Assembly: GCF_009799805.1 (NCBI RefSeq)
Contig: NZ_CP047050.1
Span: 2,556,001-2,620,000 of the forward strand
DNA from: Myroides phaeus
GTDB lineage: Bacteria > Bacteroidota > Bacteroidia > Flavobacteriales > Flavobacteriaceae
Length of the DNA: 64,000 nt
Direction of reading: 5' to 3'
Part shown: positions 1 through 9,069 of the stretch, in pieces
Position numbering within the stretch: the stretch's first letter is position 1
Layout of the letters: each line of letters begins with the position of its first letter
Notes under the pieces: model-generated
Told to the model about the DNA's origin: nothing
Databases searched by the model: none
The model's input: only the letters and a program-made list of their open reading frames with translations
Made by a program: the position numbers and the translations under genes

Positions 1-2
1 GA

Positions 3-1082
3 AATCAATTAGTGCTGAAAGATATGTCTTATATAGACAAATTGGGAGATGTATTTGCTACCTTAAAACGCATTATCATTATCTCAGGTATTATTCAGTT
101 CATTGGTATGGTGGGAATTTTTATCAGTATTCGTCACCAAGAATTTACATCAATCTATCAACGTATATTTTTCTCTATATTTCACGCTGTATCAGCTTTC
201 TGTAATGCTGGATTCTCTACTTTACCTGAAAACCTTTACACCTTAGAATATAGATTTAATTACCCTTTACACTTAATTATTGCAGGATTGTTTATTATGG
301 GAGGACTTGGTTTTCCTATTGTTTTCAATGTTTACAAATACATTAAGCACCTTATAATAAACAGACTTCTTCCTTTTAGTATGAAGGAAGCAAGTACTTA
401 CTTACCAAGGGTAATTAACTTAAGTACACGTATTATTTTAATTACAACCATTGCATTAATTGTAGGTGGTACATTCTTAGTTTATGTCTTAGAGTACAAC
501 AATACTTTAGCCGAACACGAAGGAGTTGGAAAGTTAGTTACTGCATTTTTTACTGCAACAACGCCACGTACTGCTGGTTTTGCTACGGTAGATAATAATA
601 TTTTTAGTGTATCTACCTTTCTACTAATCATCTTTTTAATGTGGATTGGAGCATCGCCAATATCAACTGGTGGGGGTATTAAAACGAGTACATTTGCCAT
701 TGCAGTACTGAATATTTGGACTTTGATGAAAGGTAAATCACGTATTGAAGTATATAGACGAGAAGTAGACGAACTATCTGTTCAACGTGCCTTTGCCATT
801 ATTATACTATCTTTATTTGTAATTGGTATTGCCATATTTGCGCTTTCCTTTTTTGAGCCAAAGATAGATTTGATAAAACTGGCGTATGAAGCTTTTTCAG
901 CTTATAGTACATCAGGATTAAGTACAGGAATTACAGCTAAATTAACTGACCCAAGTAAGGTAACGTTAATCATGCTTATGTTTATAGGACGTGTGAGTAT
1001 GCTTACTATCTTAATTGCAATTAGCAAAAAAGAGACTTTAGTAAACTACAGATATCCTACAGAAGAAATATTGATAAATTAA
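3..1082 (+). CDS. ktrB: KtrB/TrkH-type potassium channel subunit, 5'-truncated by window edge
   Basis: Ion-conducting membrane subunit of a Trk/Ktr potassium uptake system. The reading frame is open to the first base of the window, so the N-terminus lies outside and about 360 residues are visible. Four pore-loop-like segments are seen with the glycines of the family selectivity filter: FCNAGFSTL, TTPRTAGFAT, STGGGIKTS and YSTSGLSTG. They are separated by hydrophobic helices, as in the four M1-P-M2 repeats. The next gene, 12 bases downstream on the same strand, is the matching RCK regulatory subunit, which makes a two-gene Ktr operon likely. KtrB and TrkH cannot be fully separated without the missing N-terminus. 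Pairing with a short single-RCK-unit partner favours Ktr. Confidence 0.9.
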   Translation, partial: NQLVLKDMSYIDKLGDVFATLKRIIIISGIIQFIGMVGIFISIRHQEFTSIYQRIFFSIFHAVSAFCNAGFSTLPENLYTLEYRFNYPLHLIIAGLFIMGGLGFPIVFNVYKYIKHLIINRLLPFSMKEASTYLPRVINLSTRIILITTIALIVGGTFLVYVLEYNNTLAEHEGVGKLVTAFFTATTPRTAGFATVDNNIFSVSTFLLIIFLMWIGASPISTGGGIKTSTFAIAVLNIWTLMKGKSRIEVYRREVDELSVQRAFAIIILSLFVIGIAIFALSFFEPKIDLIKLAYEAFSAYSTSGLSTGITAKLTDPSKVTLIMLMFIGRVSMLTILIAISKKETLVNYRYPTEEILIN

Positions 1083-1094
1083 GACATTTAGAGA

Positions 1095-1778
1095 ATGAAA
1101 TATATAATTATTGGTTTAGGAAACTTTGGTGCTTCATTGGCAAAAAAATTGACAGAGCAAGGGAATGAAGTTATCGGTGTAGATAAAAGCATGGCACGTG
1201 TAGATGCTAATAAAGATATGATCTCACATACTATTTGTCTTGATTCAACAGATCAATATATGATGTCGGGATTACCGTTAGCAAATACGGATATTGTTAT
1301 TGTAGCCATTGGTGAAGACCAAGGAGCAAATATTATGACTACGGCTGTATTAAAGAACCTAAATGTAAAGCGTTTGATTAGTCGAGCAATTACCCCTTTA
1401 CACGAAAACGTATTACAAGCGATAGGAGTAGATGAGATTGTTCACCCAGAAGAAGAAACAGCTGAGCGTTGGGCTAAAAAACTGTGTATAAAAGGAGTAG
1501 TGGACTCATACGAAATTAACGGAAGATACAGTATCGTTGAAATCACTGTATCAGAACGTTTTGCAGGTAAAACATTAGGAGAGATTGGTTTTAGAACAAA
1601 CTATAACTTAGTTGTACTAACAACTTTAAAAATTAGAGAAGAGACAAACTTCTTAGGTTTATCTAAAAAAATACACGAAGTACAAGGAATAGCATCTTAC
1701 GAGACCGTTTTAAACAAAGGAGACATTATGGTAATCTATGGTGACAATAAGGATATTAAAAAGATTTTAGCATCTTAA
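1095..1778 (+). CDS. ktrA: KtrA-type potassium uptake regulatory subunit (RCK domains)
   Basis: Cytoplasmic gating subunit of the potassium channel encoded just upstream. Residues 1-130 form an RCK-N Rossmann fold with the nucleotide motif G7-L-G9-N-F-G12 and the acidic D30 at the end of the second strand, which binds the ribose of NAD or ATP. Residues about 140-227 fit an RCK-C ligand-binding domain. The length of 227 residues is that of single-unit KtrA rather than of the doubled TrkA of enterobacteria. It starts 12 bases after the channel gene stops, so the two are probably cotranscribed. The ygiD-like gene begins 2 bases after its stop and may share the transcript. Confidence 0.92.
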   Translation: MKYIIIGLGNFGASLAKKLTEQGNEVIGVDKSMARVDANKDMISHTICLDSTDQYMMSGLPLANTDIVIVAIGEDQGANIMTTAVLKNLNVKRLISRAITPLHENVLQAIGVDEIVHPEEETAERWAKKLCIKGVVDSYEINGRYSIVEITVSERFAGKTLGEIGFRTNYNLVVLTTLKIREETNFLGLSKKIHEVQGIASYETVLNKGDIMVIYGDNKDIKKILAS

Positions 1779-1780
1779 AT

Positions 1781-2614
1781 ATGGTAATAAAGCAAAAACA
1801 AGAAATAGAAAACCTTTTATCCTTTCCGGATAAAGGGTTTACTATGCCTGCATTATTTATAGGGCATGGTTCTCCTATGAACGCCATTGAAGAAAATGAG
1901 TTTTCTCTTTATTGGAAAAAATTAGGTAAACAATTACCTAAACCGGAAGCTATTCTTGTTATATCTGCACATTGGTTAACTCAAGGAACGCACATAACCT
2001 CTAATACCACCTTGGAAACAATACACGATTTTAGAGGTTTTCCTCAAGAACTTTTTAATGTAGAATACGATGTATTGGGGTCACCAGCATTAGCCAAAGA
2101 CATTGTTACATCTTCAGTTGATATACACGAAAACCTTGATTGGGGATTAGACCACGGGGCTTGGTCAATACTTGTACACCTATTTCCAGAGGCAAATATT
2201 CCGGTAATACAGTTGAGCATAGATTACTACAAAGAAGCAAACTATCACTTTGAAATAGGTAAGCAATTACAACGACTTCGCAATAAAGGTGTTTTAATAA
2301 TTGGAAGTGGAAATATAGTTCATAATTTATCAGCTATAGACTGGCACAAAATGCACGAAGATAATTATGGCTTTGATTGGGCAATAGAAAGTAATGAGTT
2401 AATTAAAGAAACTGTTTATTCAAGACAATTTTCTAATTTGCTTAGCTATGATAAGCTTGGCGTTGCTGTACAGTCTGCTATACCAACACCTGATCACTAC
2501 TTTCCACTATTATATGTTTTAGGCGTAGTTACTAAAAAAGATGAAGTAACTACATTCAATGATAAATATGTGGGAGGCTCTTTGAGTATGACATCCTTTT
2601 TATTTAATTCTTAA
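1781..2614 (+). CDS. ygiD: 4,5-DOPA-extradiol-dioxygenase-like protein (YgiD family)
   Basis: Class III extradiol ring-cleavage dioxygenase fold (LigB superfamily). The zinc- or iron-binding and catalytic histidines of the family are visible: H29 in GHGSPMNAI, H64 in SAHW, H182 in the NIVHNL segment, and H240 in TPDHYFPLL. At 277 residues it matches YgiD-type DODA proteins. The physiological substrate in bacteria is not settled. The start is 2 bases after the KtrA stop codon, implying cotranscription but not a shared function. Its 3' end overlaps the end of the convergent acetyltransferase gene by 4 bases, so there is no room for a terminator between them. Confidence 0.85.
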   Translation: MVIKQKQEIENLLSFPDKGFTMPALFIGHGSPMNAIEENEFSLYWKKLGKQLPKPEAILVISAHWLTQGTHITSNTTLETIHDFRGFPQELFNVEYDVLGSPALAKDIVTSSVDIHENLDWGLDHGAWSILVHLFPEANIPVIQLSIDYYKEANYHFEIGKQLQRLRNKGVLIIGSGNIVHNLSAIDWHKMHEDNYGFDWAIESNELIKETVYSRQFSNLLSYDKLGVAVQSAIPTPDHYFPLLYVLGVVTKKDEVTTFNDKYVGGSLSMTSFLFNS

Positions 2615-3459
2615 GATAAATAGAGTTCCATTTCAACCTGCTCTTGGTATGACTCAGCACCGATTGAGCGAAAGAAAGAATGAATTCCAAAGTTTTGGCC
2701 ATCTATATTAGTTACATAAAAAGAAACATTATTTCCAAAAACTTCATGCATCATAAATGAGGCAATTCCCTTACGTCTATAGGTATCTTTGACCCAAATT
2801 TGCAATAATCTTTTTTCAATTGGATTATAAATAATGTAGCCTATAGTTGTTTTATCAAGCATTACTTTTTTACGCATAACAACGCGGTCATTATTATTAA
2901 TACAAAACTCATTATTTTGCCACGTAGGTATTAAATCCTTTTCTATATAAGACACTAAATATTCGTAATAAGGTAAGTCTCCCATTGTTAAAGCATTGTG
3001 TAAATTATCTTTAACTTTGATCCTTGTTCTCCCTTTAAGAGATTCCACGGTTCTCCATTTTTTAAAACCTATCTTTCTATAAGTACGCATAGCAGATTCG
3101 TTAGAAGAATCAACTTCTAAACTTACTTTATCCATTTGAAAACTTTTAAAAAGGGGTATAGCATAATCATACATCTTAGCGGTAAGATTATTTCCTCTAA
3201 AATCACTCAATACACCTGTACCTGCGTTATAAAGTTTCTTATTGTTCTTAGCGTGTAGAATAAAACCAACTAATTTCTTTTGATGATAAGCTCCTACAGA
3301 TAAACTTAAATCAATGCCCTCTGTTTTAATTTTTTCACCCAACTGATCTTTAGTTAAAGTAGTTGGAACAAAGAATTCTGAAGTAGCATTATTAAATACT
3401 TCTAAAAACTCTTCTTTCTTTACATTTTTTAAAAACTTAAATTGAAAACTGCTACTCAT
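2611..3459 (-). CDS. Two-domain GNAT-family N-acetyltransferase
   Basis: Predicted cytoplasmic acetyl-CoA-dependent acetyltransferase of 282 residues. The N-terminal half carries a GNAT core with the pattern GVLSDFRGNNLTAKMYDYA, which corresponds to acetyl-CoA motif A, followed by a YRKIGF segment typical of motif B. A second, weaker GNAT-like half is seen near the C-terminus, with WVKDTYRRKGIASFMM as its cofactor loop. The substrate cannot be read from the sequence. The start overlaps the end of the upstream nitronate-monooxygenase-like gene by 8 bases, so translation is probably coupled. The 3' end overlaps convergent ygiD by 4 bases. Confidence 0.8.
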   Translation of the reverse strand: MSSSFQFKFLKNVKKEEFLEVFNNATSEFFVPTTLTKDQLGEKIKTEGIDLSLSVGAYHQKKLVGFILHAKNNKKLYNAGTGVLSDFRGNNLTAKMYDYAIPLFKSFQMDKVSLEVDSSNESAMRTYRKIGFKKWRTVESLKGRTRIKVKDNLHNALTMGDLPYYEYLVSYIEKDLIPTWQNNEFCINNNDRVVMRKKVMLDKTTIGYIIYNPIEKRLLQIWVKDTYRRKGIASFMMHEVFGNNVSFYVTNIDGQNFGIHSFFRSIGAESYQEQVEMELYLS

Positions 3460-4495
3460 AGATTTCTTTAATCAAATTATTAATTAAAAAGCTTGTTTTA
3501 TTTACTTTAGAATGGTGTGCATTGATACCGCACCATAATGAGCTAAAGTTATAAATATTTTTTCTCTTTGCAAATTTTCTTACATTTTCTGTTAAAACAT
3601 TCTGAATAGGGAAATTTGGCACAGAAACCTTACTTTTTCCCATTAATATCACAAAATCATTAGCAATTCCTCGAGCCCACTTCCCGGAAAAAGCTTTTGT
3701 TAGAACTGTTTTAACAGGTTGACCTTGACTTAAAAGCTCTTTTTGGTAAGACAAAGCTAAACTTTCTTCAGCAGTGATAAAATATGAGCCATAACTAATA
3801 AAGTCAGCACCTGCTTTTAAATAAGCTGCACCAACATCACCATTATACAATCCACCTGCAACAATAAGTTTACTTTTTATTCCTGCTTCTTTAACTTGGA
3901 GAAATAAATCGTTCAGAGATAAATTCAAATGTATATCATCACTTAAAAAACTTCCTCTATGTCCGCCAGCCTCAATACCCTGTAAAACAATTGCATCAAT
4001 CTTCTTTTGCTCTAAATAAACGGCTTCATCAAGCGTTGTTGCTGTTCCTATTAAATTTACGCCTTTTTGATGTAACATAAAAATTTCTTCCTCTGTAAAA
4101 CATCCAAATGTAAAAGCAATGTGTTTAATATTATGCTTTAGTACAAGTGCTAATAACTCACTGTAAGAAGGTTGTTCAACGTTATCTCTATAATCATACG
4201 CATAGCCGATAGTGGAACACAATTCACTTAGAACATCTTGCATTGCATCCATTTCATCCTTATTAATAGTAACAATAGGATGTAAGAATAGATTAACAAT
4301 AAAAGGGCAGTTGGTCAATGACTTGGTTTTTAAGATCAACTCTTCGCAAATAGCAATAGGCAATCTACCCAGAGAAAGAGTGCCTATTGCACCTGCATTA
4401 CACACAGCAGCTACCATCTCAGGAGAAGTAACGCCAAGCATAGGTGCTTGAATTATGGGATATTTTATATTAAATATAGACGATGTTTGTTCCAT
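3452..4495 (-). CDS. Nitronate monooxygenase / NPD-family flavin oxidoreductase
   Basis: FMN-dependent TIM-barrel protein of the nitronate monooxygenase/2-nitropropane dioxygenase family, 347 residues. The N-terminus IIQAPMLGVTSPEMVAAV and the following NAGAIGTLSLG are the family's FMN-binding opening. VLQGIEAGGHRG holds the conserved GxEAGGH phosphate-binding loop with the catalytic histidine, and LIVAGGLYNGDVGAA and GADFISYGSYF complete the barrel motifs. It detoxifies alkyl nitronates in characterised members, but the substrate here is unknown. It lies 9 bases after the beta-lactamase-fold gene and overlaps the acetyltransferase gene by 8 bases, giving a compact minus-strand unit. A distant paralogue sits at 16321-17259. 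Confidence 0.85.
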   Translation of the reverse strand: MEQTSSIFNIKYPIIQAPMLGVTSPEMVAAVCNAGAIGTLSLGRLPIAICEELILKTKSLTNCPFIVNLFLHPIVTINKDEMDAMQDVLSELCSTIGYAYDYRDNVEQPSYSELLALVLKHNIKHIAFTFGCFTEEEIFMLHQKGVNLIGTATTLDEAVYLEQKKIDAIVLQGIEAGGHRGSFLSDDIHLNLSLNDLFLQVKEAGIKSKLIVAGGLYNGDVGAAYLKAGADFISYGSYFITAEESLALSYQKELLSQGQPVKTVLTKAFSGKWARGIANDFVILMGKSKVSVPNFPIQNVLTENVRKFAKRKNIYNFSSLWCGINAHHSKVNKTSFLINNLIKEIYE

Positions 4496-4504
4496 ATCAA
4501 TAGT

Positions 4505-5695
4505 TTACAATTCAATATCGCCCACAGGATAATCGCCAAAGTGGTGAGATAAACTAATTGTCTTATATGTAGTTCTCGAGTATTTGTTTGAGAAAAGAAT
4601 AATACACGTATTGTCTTTAGCTAAACGAATATATGACGAAGTGTTTCCACGCCACCATCCATTGTGATAAGTATAAAACTGACCATTTTGCATTTCTATT
4701 AGGCGAATACCTAATCCGTAATTTCTTATACCTGGATTTTCAAAACTATATCCTTGATAAATTTGATCCTTTACTTTTTTACTTAAAAACTCGTCAGAGT
4801 ACATAGCCGTATCAAACTTTAAGAAATCACGGGGAGTAGTAAAGATATTTTTATCCCCATACGTACCATCCATATAATCCCAATCCATCAATCGCATCTT
4901 ACTTGTAAAGGATTGTGATACCTTGTTTTTATTACTAATATCATCAAACACAAAACTATGCGTCATACCAAGTGGTTCAAAGATCAACTCTGCCACTGCC
5001 TTTTTAAAAGGTTTTTGTGTTACTCTCTCAACAATTTCTGCTAATACAACATAGTTAGTATTACTGTATGCAAAGCGAGTATTGGGTTTAAAGTCTAACG
5101 CTACCGTCTGTTCTTCAATTACCTTGATAACATCGCTATTGCTAATCGTTTTAGTTCTGTCCCATACATTGTCGTAGTATCCATAATAACGCAATCCGCT
5201 GCGATGACTCAACAAAGTGCGCACGGTAATCTCTTTATAAGGGAAACGAGGAATAATCTCGGAAACACTCTGATCTAAACTAATTTTGCCTTGATCTACT
5301 AATCTCAACACAGTAGTAGCCGTAATTACTTTTCCGACAGAAGCAACGTGGAGGGGAGTATCACTTGTAATCTTCTTTTTACCAGTACGGTCATAAACTC
5401 CAGAATAGTCTTCATAGATAATCTTTCCGTTCTTAGCAACAAGAAAACTTCCGGTGTAATCACCCGTTTTAATATTATTGTGATAAAATTCTTCTACTTC
5501 CTTTCTTTGTTTTTCAATATAACTACTTGAGAGTTCTTCAAACTCTACAGTATAAGGGTTTTCGACAAGTATATTATGCTCTTTATTAATTGCCGTATTA
5601 ATCGCTAAATCCTTTGATTTATTAGAATTATTACACGCACAAAAACAAAGCGCGGTTAGTACTGATATTGTTAGTTTGTTTGTTTTAATCATCAT
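4505..5695 (-). CDS. Beta-lactamase-fold serine hydrolase lipoprotein
   Basis: Serine hydrolase of the class C beta-lactamase/penicillin-binding-protein-like family (Pfam Beta-lactamase), 396 residues. A lipoprotein signal ends at C21, so the protein is probably anchored to the periplasmic or outer membrane. The active-site motifs are S119-V-G-K122 (SxxK), Y210-S-N212 (YxN) and a late HNGWW that takes the place of KTG/HxG. Family members include peptidases, esterases and D-amino-acid hydrolases. Nothing here indicates a true antibiotic-resistance lactamase. A strong hairpin separates it from the cysteine peptidase gene upstream, and the nitronate monooxygenase-like gene follows after 9 bases. 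Confidence 0.85.
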   Translation of the reverse strand: MMIKTNKLTISVLTALCFCACNNSNKSKDLAINTAINKEHNILVENPYTVEFEELSSSYIEKQRKEVEEFYHNNIKTGDYTGSFLVAKNGKIIYEDYSGVYDRTGKKKITSDTPLHVASVGKVITATTVLRLVDQGKISLDQSVSEIIPRFPYKEITVRTLLSHRSGLRYYGYYDNVWDRTKTISNSDVIKVIEEQTVALDFKPNTRFAYSNTNYVVLAEIVERVTQKPFKKAVAELIFEPLGMTHSFVFDDISNKNKVSQSFTSKMRLMDWDYMDGTYGDKNIFTTPRDFLKFDTAMYSDEFLSKKVKDQIYQGYSFENPGIRNYGLGIRLIEMQNGQFYTYHNGWWRGNTSSYIRLAKDNTCIILFSNKYSRTTYKTISLSHHFGDYPVGDIEL

Positions 5696-5709
5696 TATTG
5701 TAAATACAA

Positions 5710-5740
5710 AGCCAGTTGCCCTTTTACAGGCAACTGGCTA
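5710..5740 (-). terminator. Hairpin terminator after the cysteine peptidase gene
   Basis: An inverted repeat with an 11-bp stem (AGCCAGTTGCC / GGCAACTGGCT) and an 8-base loop lies 20 bases past the stop of the peptidase gene read on the minus strand. The T-run after it is poor (TTTGTATTT), so it may be a leaky terminator or an mRNA-stabilising hairpin ahead of the serine hydrolase gene. Confidence 0.6.
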
Positions 5741-5759
5741 ATTGTCTATTCTTTTATTT

Positions 5760-6875
5760 TTATTTAATCCCTAATTGGTCTTTTGTACTTTTAACCAAGG
5801 CATCTTTATGTACTAATACAGAAATAGATTTAAGTTTCATATAAGGAACACTCATATAAATGTAACCATCGTTTCCAATGCGTTCACTATTTCCTCCCCA
5901 AGAGTTTTTAACCTTGTAATAAATATTTCCCTTTTGGTCTTTTACCTTTCCAACAATATGCATTAAGTGGTCATCTTGCGTATCAAAGCTATAAAAGTCC
6001 TTTAATCTAAGCTCAGCATCCACAGCTTTTTCAGTGATTATCTCCGTTAAACCTTTCTTTTCATCTTCTTTAGAAGTAGCTACAAAAGCCACACCGTGTT
6101 TAGATGAGAAAGTGGCTTCAGAAACATCACAATCTAAAGAAAGAGTAAATCCTTTATCAAGTGCATTGTCAATATTTTTGATGTATTCGTCTAAAGGAAG
6201 GTTATACATACTCCCGTTAGAAAAGTTATCAGGAATATTTAAAATAAATGGAGTATAATTCTTCTGGTTTGCAAAAGAAGTAACTGTTACGTAGTTGTCT
6301 GGATTAATTCCTGTCATTTTTAAAAATGATTCAGGCGTATATTTCTTTCCTTCATAAGTAAACTCTTTTACTTGCTTACCCATATAAGTATCAAGAATGT
6401 TTTCAGTGATACTTTTCCAATGCATAGAAATAGGTCCGTTACTTTTAGCATAAGCATCAATAACACTTTGAAGCGTTTTAAACATTTCACTGTGATTATA
6501 CGTTTCTTCACCCATTAAGCCAGAATATGCTTCAATTGGTACAATACCATAATCACGTACGCTATTAATTACATCGTGAGCAAGACCACCTTCACCAAAC
6601 TGTGCTTTTCCTTGTCTTAAGATATAATTCTCTATTTTCTTTGGGTACGTATTACGCACCGTGTACATTTCAGATAAGTCAATATGCTTGCCCTTTATTC
6701 TAATAATCTCAGATTCTAAAAAAGAAGAAGTACTAAAACTCCAACAAGTTCCTGTGTTTCCTTGACTGATTACAGGATTCGCATCAATGTCTATAATATT
6801 TTGAAATTCATATTGTTGAGCGTAAGAATTCATCACTGCAAATAACAGTGACATAGAAATTATAAGTTTTTTCAT
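5760..6875 (-). CDS. Secreted papain-fold cysteine peptidase (C1B, bleomycin-hydrolase/PepC-like)
   Basis: Exported C1-family cysteine peptidase of 371 residues. A signal peptide covers about residues 1-20 (ending SYAQ). The oxyanion glutamine Q38 and nucleophile C44 lie in SQGNTGTCWSFS. The histidine is in DDHLMHIVGKV and the asparagine in KVKNSWGGN, so the catalytic set is complete. The large insertion between Cys and His and the HLMHIVG motif fit the C1B (aminopeptidase C/bleomycin hydrolase) branch. Unlike cytoplasmic PepC it carries a signal peptide, which is common in Bacteroidota. It is divergent from menB across a 71-base gap. Confidence 0.85.
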   Translation of the reverse strand: MKKLIISMSLLFAVMNSYAQQYEFQNIIDIDANPVISQGNTGTCWSFSTSSFLESEIIRIKGKHIDLSEMYTVRNTYPKKIENYILRQGKAQFGEGGLAHDVINSVRDYGIVPIEAYSGLMGEETYNHSEMFKTLQSVIDAYAKSNGPISMHWKSITENILDTYMGKQVKEFTYEGKKYTPESFLKMTGINPDNYVTVTSFANQKNYTPFILNIPDNFSNGSMYNLPLDEYIKNIDNALDKGFTLSLDCDVSEATFSSKHGVAFVATSKEDEKKGLTEIITEKAVDAELRLKDFYSFDTQDDHLMHIVGKVKDQKGNIYYKVKNSWGGNSERIGNDGYIYMSVPYMKLKSISVLVHKDALVKSTKDQLGIK

Positions 6876-6894
6876 GAGGTATAATCTTTAAGTA

Positions 6895-6927
6895 TTGCAA
6901 TATAATGCAAAAAATAGGTTATTTTTA
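6895..6927 (+). promoter_or_regulatory. Candidate flavobacterial promoter for menB
   Basis: TTG at 6895-6897 and TATTTTTA at 6920-6927, spaced by 22 bases, approximate the Bacteroidota -33/-7 pattern (TTTG, N17-23, TAnnTTTG) with the last base off consensus. It supports translation from the ATG at 6947 rather than from the in-frame ATG at 6905, which would lie inside the promoter. Confidence 0.4.
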
Positions 6928-6946
6928 CCCTAAATTCAAAAAGATT

Positions 6947-7786
6947 ATGAGTAAGATACAATGGGAAACAGCGATCGAGTTTGAAGACATTACATATAAA
7001 AAATGTGGTGGAGTAGCTCGTATTGCTTTCAATAGACCAGAAGTTCGTAACGCTTTTAGACCAAAAACGACAAGCGAACTATATCGTGCTTTTTATGATG
7101 CACAAGAAGATACATCAATCGGTGTAGTACTTTTATCAGCAGAAGGACCTTCGCCAAAAGATGGAGTTTATTCATTTTGTAGTGGAGGAGACCAAAAAGC
7201 AAGAGGTCACCAAGGATACGTAGGAGAAGATGGAATGCACCGTTTAAATATTTTAGAAGTACAACGTTTGATTCGTTTTATGCCTAAAGTAGTTATTGCT
7301 GTTATCCCTGGATGGGCAGTTGGTGGAGGACACAGTTTACACGTAGTTTGTGATATGTCATTAGCGAGTAAAGAACACGCTATTTTCAAACAAACTGATG
7401 CTGATGTTACAAGTTTTGATGGTGGATACGGATCTGCGTATTTAGCAAAAATGGTTGGACAGAAGAAAGCACGTGAAATTTTCTTCTTAGGAAGAAATTA
7501 CTGTGCTCAAGAAGCTTTTGAAATGGGAATGGTTAATGCTGTAATTCCGCATGCTGAATTAGAAGATACTGCGTACGAATGGGCTCAAGAAGTATTAGCA
7601 AAATCACCTACATCTATTAAAATGTTGAAGTTTGCAATGAACTTAACAGATGACGGAATGGTGGGGCAACAAGTATTTGCAGGAGAAGCTACTCGTCTTG
7701 CTTATATGACGGAAGAGGCAATTGAAGGTAGAAATGCGTTCTTAGAAAAACGTAAACCTAACTTCCCTAAAAAATGGATTCCATAA
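6947..7786 (+). CDS. menB: 1,4-dihydroxy-2-naphthoyl-CoA synthase
   Basis: Crotonase-fold enzyme that closes the second ring of menaquinone by converting o-succinylbenzoyl-CoA to 1,4-dihydroxy-2-naphthoyl-CoA. Diagnostic segments are SFCSGGDQKARG, GWAVGGGHSLHVV (oxyanion hole), TDADVTSFDGGYGSAYLA and the C-terminal FLEKRKPNF. The TDADV motif has aspartate where E. coli MenB has a glycine that binds bicarbonate, so this is the bicarbonate-independent (mycobacterial-like) type. The start at 6947 (MSKIQWE) gives a normal length of 279 residues; an ATG 42 bases upstream is in frame but less likely. menA and menC lie about 2-4 kb downstream, beyond a gene-poor stretch and a terminator. Confidence 0.95.
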   Translation: MSKIQWETAIEFEDITYKKCGGVARIAFNRPEVRNAFRPKTTSELYRAFYDAQEDTSIGVVLLSAEGPSPKDGVYSFCSGGDQKARGHQGYVGEDGMHRLNILEVQRLIRFMPKVVIAVIPGWAVGGGHSLHVVCDMSLASKEHAIFKQTDADVTSFDGGYGSAYLAKMVGQKKAREIFFLGRNYCAQEAFEMGMVNAVIPHAELEDTAYEWAQEVLAKSPTSIKMLKFAMNLTDDGMVGQQVFAGEATRLAYMTEEAIEGRNAFLEKRKPNFPKKWIP

Positions 7787-7820
7787 TAAGAATATAAAAG
7801 CGATTGCTTTACAATATTTA

Positions 7821-7853
7821 AAACCGATTTCACTTATGAAGTCGGTTTTTTTT
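7821..7853 (+). terminator. Rho-independent terminator of menB
   Basis: Stem AACCGATTTC / GAAGTCGGTT (one G-U pair) with a short ACTTAT loop, followed by a run of eight T. It lies 35 bases after the menB stop and separates menB from the later men genes. Confidence 0.8.
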
Positions 7854-9069
7854 GTTTAAACATTACTTTAATCCAAATGCAGAAACCTTCTTTGAGTCTA
7901 TAATCCCATATTAAAATACTCCACGAAACTTTTCTTCCTACTTCAGAATGTAATGAAATAACATAGCTGGTGTTGTTTTACAAATTACAACCCCACCTCC
8001 TGAGCAAATAAGAATTATAGGGATAGTTACCTACCTTCATACTTTTTACATAATAAAGCTATGAGTAAACTAAAAGCAAATAAGTATAACGAACCTAAAA
8101 AGAGGATAAATAGCGTTATTCTAAAGTTTGTTCTTTTAGTTCGTACGGAAAACAGCTTTTCATTTGCAATGTAAACATATAGCTAAAACCCTAAATAAAG
8201 AGTTTAAACACGCAAAACCATTTGAAAACACCCAAACGTATAGCTAAACAATAAAGTACCTCTAGAAGTACTTATTTCATTTATCAGTTGTATTTCTACT
8301 TTCTCTCTCGAGACAATAAATAAAAACAGTTTATCAAATTCGAACAACAGGTAAATAAATCAAGACCATTATCGAAACACAAGCAAGCTCTTTTTTAGAA
8401 AAACTAAAATATTTAATCCAACCTGGAAAAATAGGAGTCTCTATAAAAAAGATTCTATATCTAATAGAGGAGAGTAGGGAATCATAAAAAGGCGCCCTAT
8501 TTATACTTTTAAAAGTAGGGGGATATCTATTCAAAAAGAGCATCATTTCAGAAAGAACTTAGATGCTTGTCAAGAATATATTGTCAAATAAGAGGTCTAA
8601 TTTAGTGATAATTCAATGTACTATTAGTCCAAAAAGAGCATTTATAAACTCAGGAAAAGAATGGTTTTAAATCTATTAATATTACATAAAAAGAGTATAT
8701 TTGCCCACTTGAACATAGGCTTATACCTTGTTATGAGATGAATATAGTCAACTACAAGCTCTTCTCAAATCAATGCATCTTATAGTTTAAGCAATCAATT
8801 CATTTGTTTTGAAAATCAACAAGATACACTTACAAAAAACAACACATAACTTTTTGTTATAGGTATAAAACAACCTTAAAAAGACTGATTTACACCTACA
8901 AATCAAAGCTACTAAATCACTTAAACCTTCACTTTAAGTAACTCCTTCTAATTTACTACTTCGTAATGCTTTTTTCACAAGTAAAATAAGTTGAATAATT
9001 TATTTAGTTAATAGCTTGGGGTATCTTATTATTCAATGTAACTTTACTTCACTTTATAAACCAAAAAAA
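7854..9069. other. Gene-poor intergenic region of 1.2 kb
   Basis: I see no convincing protein gene here. A 37-codon frame at 8061-8174 (+) and a 70-codon frame at 8334-8546 (-) exist, but neither has recognisable sequence. A perfect -7 box TATATTTG is present at 8696-8703 on the plus strand, without a clear -33 element and with no coding frame behind it. Two similar stretches around 8172 and 8232 share the words TATAGCTAAA and AATAAAG. It may be a decayed gene remnant, a long leader of the gene at 9070, or host an unannotated small RNA. Confidence 0.5.

Noticed and set aside
5348..5530. Small plus-strand frames opposite the serine hydrolase and similar frames opposite other genes
   Set aside because: Each lies fully antisense to a gene with clear family motifs and has no own signals.
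4505..5695. An antibiotic-resistance beta-lactamase
   Set aside because: The fold and SxxK/YxN motifs are shared with many esterases and peptidases. The third motif is HNG rather than KTG and the protein is a lipoprotein, so resistance cannot be claimed.
8061..8174. A 37-codon plus-strand frame
   Set aside because: No clear promoter or conservation evidence; too short to support from a single sequence.
8334..8546. A 70-codon minus-strand frame in the gene-poor stretch
   Set aside because: No recognisable motif, no promoter seen, and composition like random AT-rich sequence. It is mentioned only within the intergenic entry.
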